A stretch of 64,000 nt of DNA from Sinotaia quadrata (lineage: Eukaryota; Mollusca; Gastropoda; Architaenioglossa; Viviparidae): NCBI GenBank assembly GCA_028829895.1, contig CM054177.1, forward strand, positions 52,437,664-52,501,663, given 5' to 3'. Positions within the stretch are counted from its first letter, which is position 1; each line of letters opens with the position of its first letter. The position numbers and the translations under genes are program-made. The notes under the pieces were generated by a model, which made no database searches, was not told the DNA's origin, and saw only the letters and a program-made list of their open reading frames with translations. Positions 61,067-64,000 of the stretch are shown piece by piece.

Positions 61067-64000
61067 ATAAATATATGTAGGCTGGAGCCTTAACAAATTT
61101 TATCTCGTTTGTTTCTAGGCTGGTGTTTGAGTGGTCAAGCCTTTGCTCTGGTGATTGTCACATGCCCTCGGAACAGTCCAAGTTTTGGCCATGGGAAGAA
61201 AAAGATGTCGATAGTGATCCGCAGAAGCGTGGCCATGTGTTAAGCAAGGGAAATCAACGCGTGTATTACCAGAATGAAAGCCAGAGAGGAAACAAAGTTA
61301 AGTCCCCTTTCAAACCTTTCAGCACTCTCAAGCAAGATGTGCACATTTCCTCACAATCCTTGCTCACGAGAAACCCACTGGAAAAAATTGAACTGGAAAC
61401 AAATTATCTTAACGTCAGTAAATTTCTAAAAACGTCTTTGAATTCAAAATCTGATGAGAAAACCAAAGAAACAAAAACTTCTCTTGCAATGAACGATAGT
61501 AAACTGGTTCAAATTAATGTTGGAAATCAAGCATTCGTCTCCATAAATGGCGTCAGTGACAGCAAAGTTAACGCTCAAGCAAAGAGTACAGATGCGATAA
61601 CAATATTGCACGATGTTCAGATCCACAATTCGTTTCCAAATGCGCAAAACCTCAGCCACGATTTTGAACTTGCTGAATCTATAACAAAAACACCAGTGAC
61701 CCCAAACGGCGTGACACAGTTTAGCAGCAAATCATCGAAAGGTAGGCCTACTCAGCCCACAAATTCCGCGGCAAAATTTTCTTTGGAACAGAATGAAAGC
61801 AAACCGCTGGATGGAGGGAAGTTATCTTACACGATGTCACCACTTGCTTACAAAAGAATGCGCACACTAAGTGTACTTAATAACCAAGCCAGTGCTATTC
61901 CTCCAGCCATTGCTGTTCAGGCAAGTACTCCACCAGCCATTGCTGTTCAGACAAGTACTCCACCAGCCATTGCTGTTCAGACAAGTACTCCACCAGCCAT
62001 TGCTGTTCAGACAAGTACTCCACCAGCCATTGCTGTTCAGACAAGTACTCCACCAGCCATTGCTGTTCAGACAAGTACTCCACCAGCCATTGCTGTTCAG
62101 ACAAGTACTCCACCAGCCATTGCTGTTCAGACAAGTACTCCACCAGCCATTGCTGTTCAGACAAGTACTCCACCAGCCATTGCTGTTCAGACAAGTACTC
62201 CACCACCCATTGCTGTTCAGACAAGTACTCCACCAGCCATTACTGTTCAGGCAAGTACTCTATCAATCAGTACTGTTCAGACAAGTACCCCACCAGCCAT
62301 TACTGTTCAGGCAAGTACTCCACCAACCATTGCTGTTCCGACAAGTACTCCACCAGCCAGTACTGTTCAGACAATTACCCCACCAGCCAGTACTGTTAAT
62401 GCAAGTTCTTCACCAAACAGTATTGTAAACGCTGCTTTTAACCCTTTCCAGACAACTTATTCTCTTTCGAGACAACAAATCCAGAGTTCGAGGAAAACCT
62501 CACGTGAAGAAGAGAAAGTGCTTTCTGAAACATTTTTTGTAAAACCCAAGCATAACGAAAGCGAGGCTGATGTTTTGACACTGAGAGTCTCATTAAGTGA
62601 AAGAAATGAAACAATTTTGCAGAAACACGATGAGAGCAGAACTAAAGAAAGAATAACAACTCTTAGTGCCACAAGAGGCAAATCTCAGCATTGGAATTCA
62701 GAAGAAATAGAGAAAAATCTATTATTTACATCAGCAAGACTTCCAAATGCTCTGCTAAATGCCATAGAAACAACAAAGAAAGATGAAGGTCAAAGTCACA
62801 TTACTATCAGTGCAGACACAAAGAAAATACAAGAAAAATCAGAAAATGATGTTTTAAAAGATGTGGCACATAAAAGCGATATCTTTAGAAACAGAATCAC
62901 ACAAAAGTCAACAAGTGTGATTCTAGATCCGGCCAAAGGTTATACGCTTTTTACAGACAAGGCCTTGAATTTGGTCGCAGCCTCTTCTCTTTCTACAGAT
63001 AATAAAACTAGACCACACACGTCCATTGATAATTCTGCAGACAATGTGTTTACATCGTATGCTCTCAAATCGGCGCCCGCTGATAACGTCCCTACATCGT
63101 CCTCTCAGACTTTTGTTTCTGTAGACAATAGGCTTCCATCGTCCTCTCAGACTTCAGATTCTATAGACAATGATTTTATACCGCCCACTCAAAATTCTCT
63201 TTCTACAGAAAATGTTACGACATTGCTCACCCCTTCTTTAATTTCTACAGACATCACAACGACACCGTTTACAGCTTCTGTAGTTTCAACGACAATGAAA
63301 CTGTCAGACGCTAAGGACGATGGGGCTGTAAATGAAATAAGTGCTCAGAACAGAGGAACGACGACAAAGTCACATAAAGTAAATATCCAGCAGGAAACAC
63401 CCACACCAACCGAGTTGGTGACCTCATACGAGTCTAAGGCCTCGCACAATTCAGCATCTTCGAACGCTTCCAGGAGTGACGCAGAGCTGGGTACTCCAGT
63501 GAGGATACGTAACAAAGTCGCCAGGACAACACGACCGATAACGTATATGACCTGGATTCCAGTGACACCCGCCGTCGCATGGGTACCCCTTAATACTGTA
63601 GAAGGCCTCCGCAATCATGTGCCTTTCGCACACAATAGTCAAGCTGGTAGTGGCCCAAACATTTTCAGAGATAAAGATAGTTTAATTCCCAAGACAAATG
63701 GTAAAATAAACACTTTCAATTCAGAGTTAACTGTTGTTCCAAAACCATCTGCCCAGGCCGCTGCTCGTCCTAATTTGCCAGAAAAGAGAATTCAAGCACA
63801 TGTGCCTGTCAACAATTATCAGCTGCAGAACTATGAACGAGAGGACTCAAATAAATATGGTACATCATTTCGTGTGGCAGACACAGCGCTGGTCTTTACA
63901 CGCCAGCCTTCTGCTTCTACAATAGAAAATACTCACAATACTAATACAATTGGGCTAAACAGACAAGCACCTCAACGAGAAGATAGAAACAGCGCCCCAC
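47174..64000 (+). CDS. Notch-ligand-like (MNNL) protein with mucin-like region, 3' partial
   Basis: Model: join 47174-47236, 58474-58643, 59437-59557, 60112-60272, 61119 to beyond 64000; at least 1132 residues with no stop. Residues 1-24 look like a signal peptide. Residues about 26-185 match the MNNL domain of Delta/Jagged/Serrate ligands, the membrane-facing C2-like module that contacts Notch. From about 190 on the chain is hydrophilic and Ser/Thr/Asn/Pro-rich, with a 10-residue repeat array at 433-609. No DSL domain, EGF repeat or transmembrane segment appears before the window ends. It is likely secreted or on the cell surface. A diverged Notch ligand with a giant insertion is possible; so is a new MNNL-only family. 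Confidence 0.72.
47240..47470. repeat. 37-bp minisatellite at the start of intron 1
   Basis: Unit acattgcaatacactcatct plus ataataacattacaaat, about six copies, beginning three bases after the exon 1 donor. Confidence 0.92.
47471..48539. other. Intron 1, no repeats or exons seen
   Basis: AT-rich; nothing recognised. Confidence 0.5.
48540..48870. repeat. 24-bp minisatellite, about 13 copies
   Basis: Unit tttatgtttgtagtctatgt plus gatc; a variant with ccatgccat alternates on the left. Frame-preserving. Confidence 0.92.
48955..49260. repeat. ~85-bp degenerate tandem repeat, four copies
   Basis: Copies share ctaattctcagatcctttag plus tcgagattgttcaaatgagg. Confidence 0.85.
49555..50335. repeat. 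27-bp minisatellite, about 28 copies
   Basis: Unit gggaatacttacagcaattt plus ctgacaa with linked variants (cagcaatttc, tagcaattac, tagtaattac). Frame-preserving; the minus strand gives 249- and 221-residue frames (SIPLSVIAI and CYKYSLVSN repeats). Confidence 0.96.
50336..51354. other. Intron 1 continued
   Basis: 50400-50700 has decayed copies of ttacttattttcagaattct; a (CACG)n-like run lies at 51103-51140. No exon seen. Confidence 0.5.
51355..52030. repeat. 32-bp minisatellite, about 20 copies
   Basis: Unit ttgcgtgtataaagcatgca plus attatagactta, increasingly diverged to the right. Confidence 0.93.
52031..53034. other. Intron 1, GC-richer patch
   Basis: 52500-52720 is GC-richer, contains attggttga (inverted CCAAT) and a 73-codon plus frame at 52593-52814 with no recognised motif. 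Could be an alternative first exon or old transposon; unproven. Confidence 0.3.
53035..53135. repeat. ~31-bp tandem repeat
   Basis: Three to four copies of tcgtaccctgacatactata plus ccctgacatac. Confidence 0.9.
53160..53660. repeat. ~31-bp minisatellite, about 15 copies
   Basis: Unit taattacaccccatcttcca plus catgtagcata; moderately diverged. Confidence 0.9.
53810..54110. repeat. 28-bp minisatellite, about ten copies
   Basis: Unit attagtagttatagctgtgg plus tctgatat, nearly identical copies; a decayed relative (gttagtagttattagtaact) continues to about 54260. Confidence 0.95.
54421..54665. repeat. ~148-bp direct duplication with an internal third copy
   Basis: tacaagtacagtctttctcc at 54423 and 54572 starts matching blocks; atagtctctggctgttttag occurs three times. 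Confidence 0.88.
54890..55030. repeat. ~50-bp tandem repeat, three copies
   Basis: Copies share attgaatcaggggccgg and cttttcacttaacgtacat. Confidence 0.88.
55064..55094. repeat. (CACT)n microsatellite
   Basis: Seven tetranucleotide copies. Confidence 0.93.
55375..55620. repeat. 43-bp minisatellite, about six copies
   Basis: Unit acaacttggacaatgacagt plus gaatgtgaaaactttagggctgt. Confidence 0.93.
55621..56789. other. Intron 1, nothing coding seen
   Basis: GC-richer at 55630-55930; mixed (TG)n/(AG)n at 55970-56050. No exon motif. Confidence 0.45.
56790..56960. repeat. ~66-bp tandem repeat, 2.5 copies
   Basis: Copies share ttctcattgtaacagacatg plus tttcgaaacgactctatcct. Confidence 0.9.
56961..58340. 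other. Intron 1, AT-rich
   Basis: 57340-57490 shows loose aatatatttattaataatga repeats. No coding signal. Confidence 0.5.
58341..58461. repeat. 59-bp tandem duplication abutting exon 2
   Basis: Two copies of tttgtaatgcacgtcatttg plus gtttttgaattcacataact and ctacaatgtctgtgcctca; ends 12 bp before exon 2, so it supplies part of the acceptor region. Confidence 0.9.
58474..58643 (+). CDS. MNNL gene exon 2: start of MNNL domain
   Basis: Acceptor ggccggcag, donor ggcag|gttggt, phase 0 in and 2 out. Encodes GRGVLSIQLLNFQNSQGR, then EGQCCD and ATCRDQCDYVMRL. This follows the ligand pattern: G-x-hydrophobic-x-L-Q, F-x-N-x-x-G, paired Cys, then C-x(3)-C. In Notch ligands these cysteines form the domain's conserved disulphides. 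This is the strongest evidence for the family. Confidence 0.8.
58785..59025. repeat. ~40-bp degenerate array in intron 2
   Basis: Copies of tgaatgattcgttaaaatcg plus ccattactataattat. Confidence 0.85.
59120..59425. repeat. 57-bp minisatellite abutting exon 3
   Basis: Unit ttggtacaaatgacaggtga plus taatttcagactcttggtaa and attaagagtaaaaacag, five copies. The last copy runs into the exon 3 acceptor. Confidence 0.95.
59437..59557 (+). CDS. MNNL gene exon 3
   Basis: Acceptor ggaaatatcgcag, donor gaggag|gttagt. The first base completes an Arg codon begun in exon 2. Encodes ANDHVFLFHRPLKYDSNDLN, then ADLTLTVLFDRWPEE. The alternating hydrophobic strand ending in W fits the MNNL strand that reads as hydrophobic-hydrophobic-x-x-W in Jagged and Delta. 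Phase 0 out. Confidence 0.78.
59797..59838. repeat. (GT)n microsatellite
   Basis: Perfect dinucleotide run in intron 3. Confidence 0.96.
60112..60272 (+). CDS. MNNL gene exon 4
   Basis: Acceptor atttcattcag, donor acccg|gtaagg; phase 0 in, 2 out. Encodes GHVKMNAFFYDYDDFDHTTE, then LVDWFETELRRDG and a QQEVIVSGNRQRNKT segment. Acidic and aromatic-rich. The domain seems to close in exon 5 with LVFEWSSLCSGDC. Confidence 0.78.
60288..60670. repeat. ~21-bp array at the start of intron 4
   Basis: Unit tgtatgtaaacattaacagtg alternating with tatagatattagcact; begins about 15 bp after the exon 4 donor. Confidence 0.9.
60684..60747. repeat. (GT)n microsatellite
   Basis: Perfect dinucleotide run in intron 4. 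Confidence 0.97.
60997..61063. repeat. (GT)n microsatellite upstream of exon 5
   Basis: Perfect dinucleotide run ending 55 bp before exon 5. Confidence 0.97.
61119..64000 (+). CDS. MNNL gene exon 5: mucin-like region, open to window end
   Basis: Acceptor gtttctag at 61118; 2882 bases without a stop. It begins RLVFEWSSLCSGDCHMPSEQ, whose Cys181 and Cys185 are the last cysteines I see in the chain. After that come Ser/Thr/Lys/Asn-rich sequence with many N-x-S/T sites, the 10-residue PPAIAVQTST array (433-609), more charged sequence, then a looser Ser/Asp-rich repeat (about 63080-63210: DNVPTSSSQT, DNRLPSSSQT, DNDFIPPTQN). Around 63510-63600 a short ordered-looking patch reads TYMTWIPVTPAVAWVPL. 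The long single exon and lack of cysteines fit an extended O-glycosylated stalk. Confidence 0.8.
61900..62430 (+). repeat. In-frame 30-bp coding VNTR (PPAIAVQTST)
   Basis: About 18 copies of a 30-bp unit reading PPAIAVQTST. Ten units from 61921 to 62220 are almost identical; copies after 62220 diverge (STVQTSTPPA-like), so growth seems recent at the 5' side. Reverse-strand and shifted-frame reading frames here are by-products. Confidence 0.95.

Noticed and set aside
61871..62428. 185-residue plus-strand frame of HQPLLFRQVL repeats and its minus-strand counterpart (EYLSEQQWLV)
   Set aside because: Shifted-frame and antisense by-products of the 30-bp coding array; the frame reading PPAIAVQTST continues open for 2.9 kb with unique sequence on both sides.

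Overview
This 64 kb window is AT-rich, intron-containing animal DNA. The gene structures, a TRIM-type RING/B-box gene, a Notch-ligand-like N-terminal domain, Gmr1-type LTR retrotransposon remnants, a hAT transposon and extreme minisatellite density all fit a large repeat-rich lophotrochozoan genome. A mollusc is my best guess, but that is inference; no rRNA, tRNA or diagnostic single-copy gene fixes the species.

Layout. (1) 1-4.65 kb is a decayed LTR retrotransposon with integrase encoded upstream of reverse transcriptase, flanked by direct and inverted repeats. (2) 4.7-21 kb has no convincing gene and carries about twenty tandem arrays, including a 92-bp higher-order repeat and a 48-bp array. 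(3) 21.5-25.7 kb holds a two-exon plus-strand gene for a RING/B-box/coiled-coil protein of the TRIM class; its intron contains three minisatellites. (4) 26-29.5 kb is repeats. (5) 29.5-31.7 kb is a hAT-family transposon with a perfect 8-bp target-site duplication. Only the C-terminal tail of its transposase remains, and its interior is a foreign-looking Thr/Gln-rich segment. (6) 33.7-36.4 kb is a second decayed retrotransposon of the same integrase-first type, on the minus strand, with a 29-bp minisatellite grown inside its integrase region. (7) 37-47 kb is again minisatellites and unannotated DNA. (8) 47.2 kb to the end of the window is the most interesting gene, partial at its 3' end. It has a signal-peptide exon, an 11-kb intron, three small exons and a 2.9-kb exon that stays open to base 64000. 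Every splice phase agrees. The protein starts like a Delta/Jagged-type Notch ligand (MNNL domain), but where a DSL domain and EGF repeats would be expected it has more than 900 residues of Ser/Thr/Pro/Asn-rich sequence including about 18 copies of a 10-residue repeat.

The two real genes do not obviously work together: one is an intracellular ubiquitin-ligase-type protein, the other a secreted or cell-surface protein. At least fifty tandem arrays occupy a large share of the window. Several fill introns up to the splice sites, and most long reading frames outside the two genes are by-products of arrays whose period is a multiple of three. Coordinates of degenerate arrays are good to about 10-20 bases.
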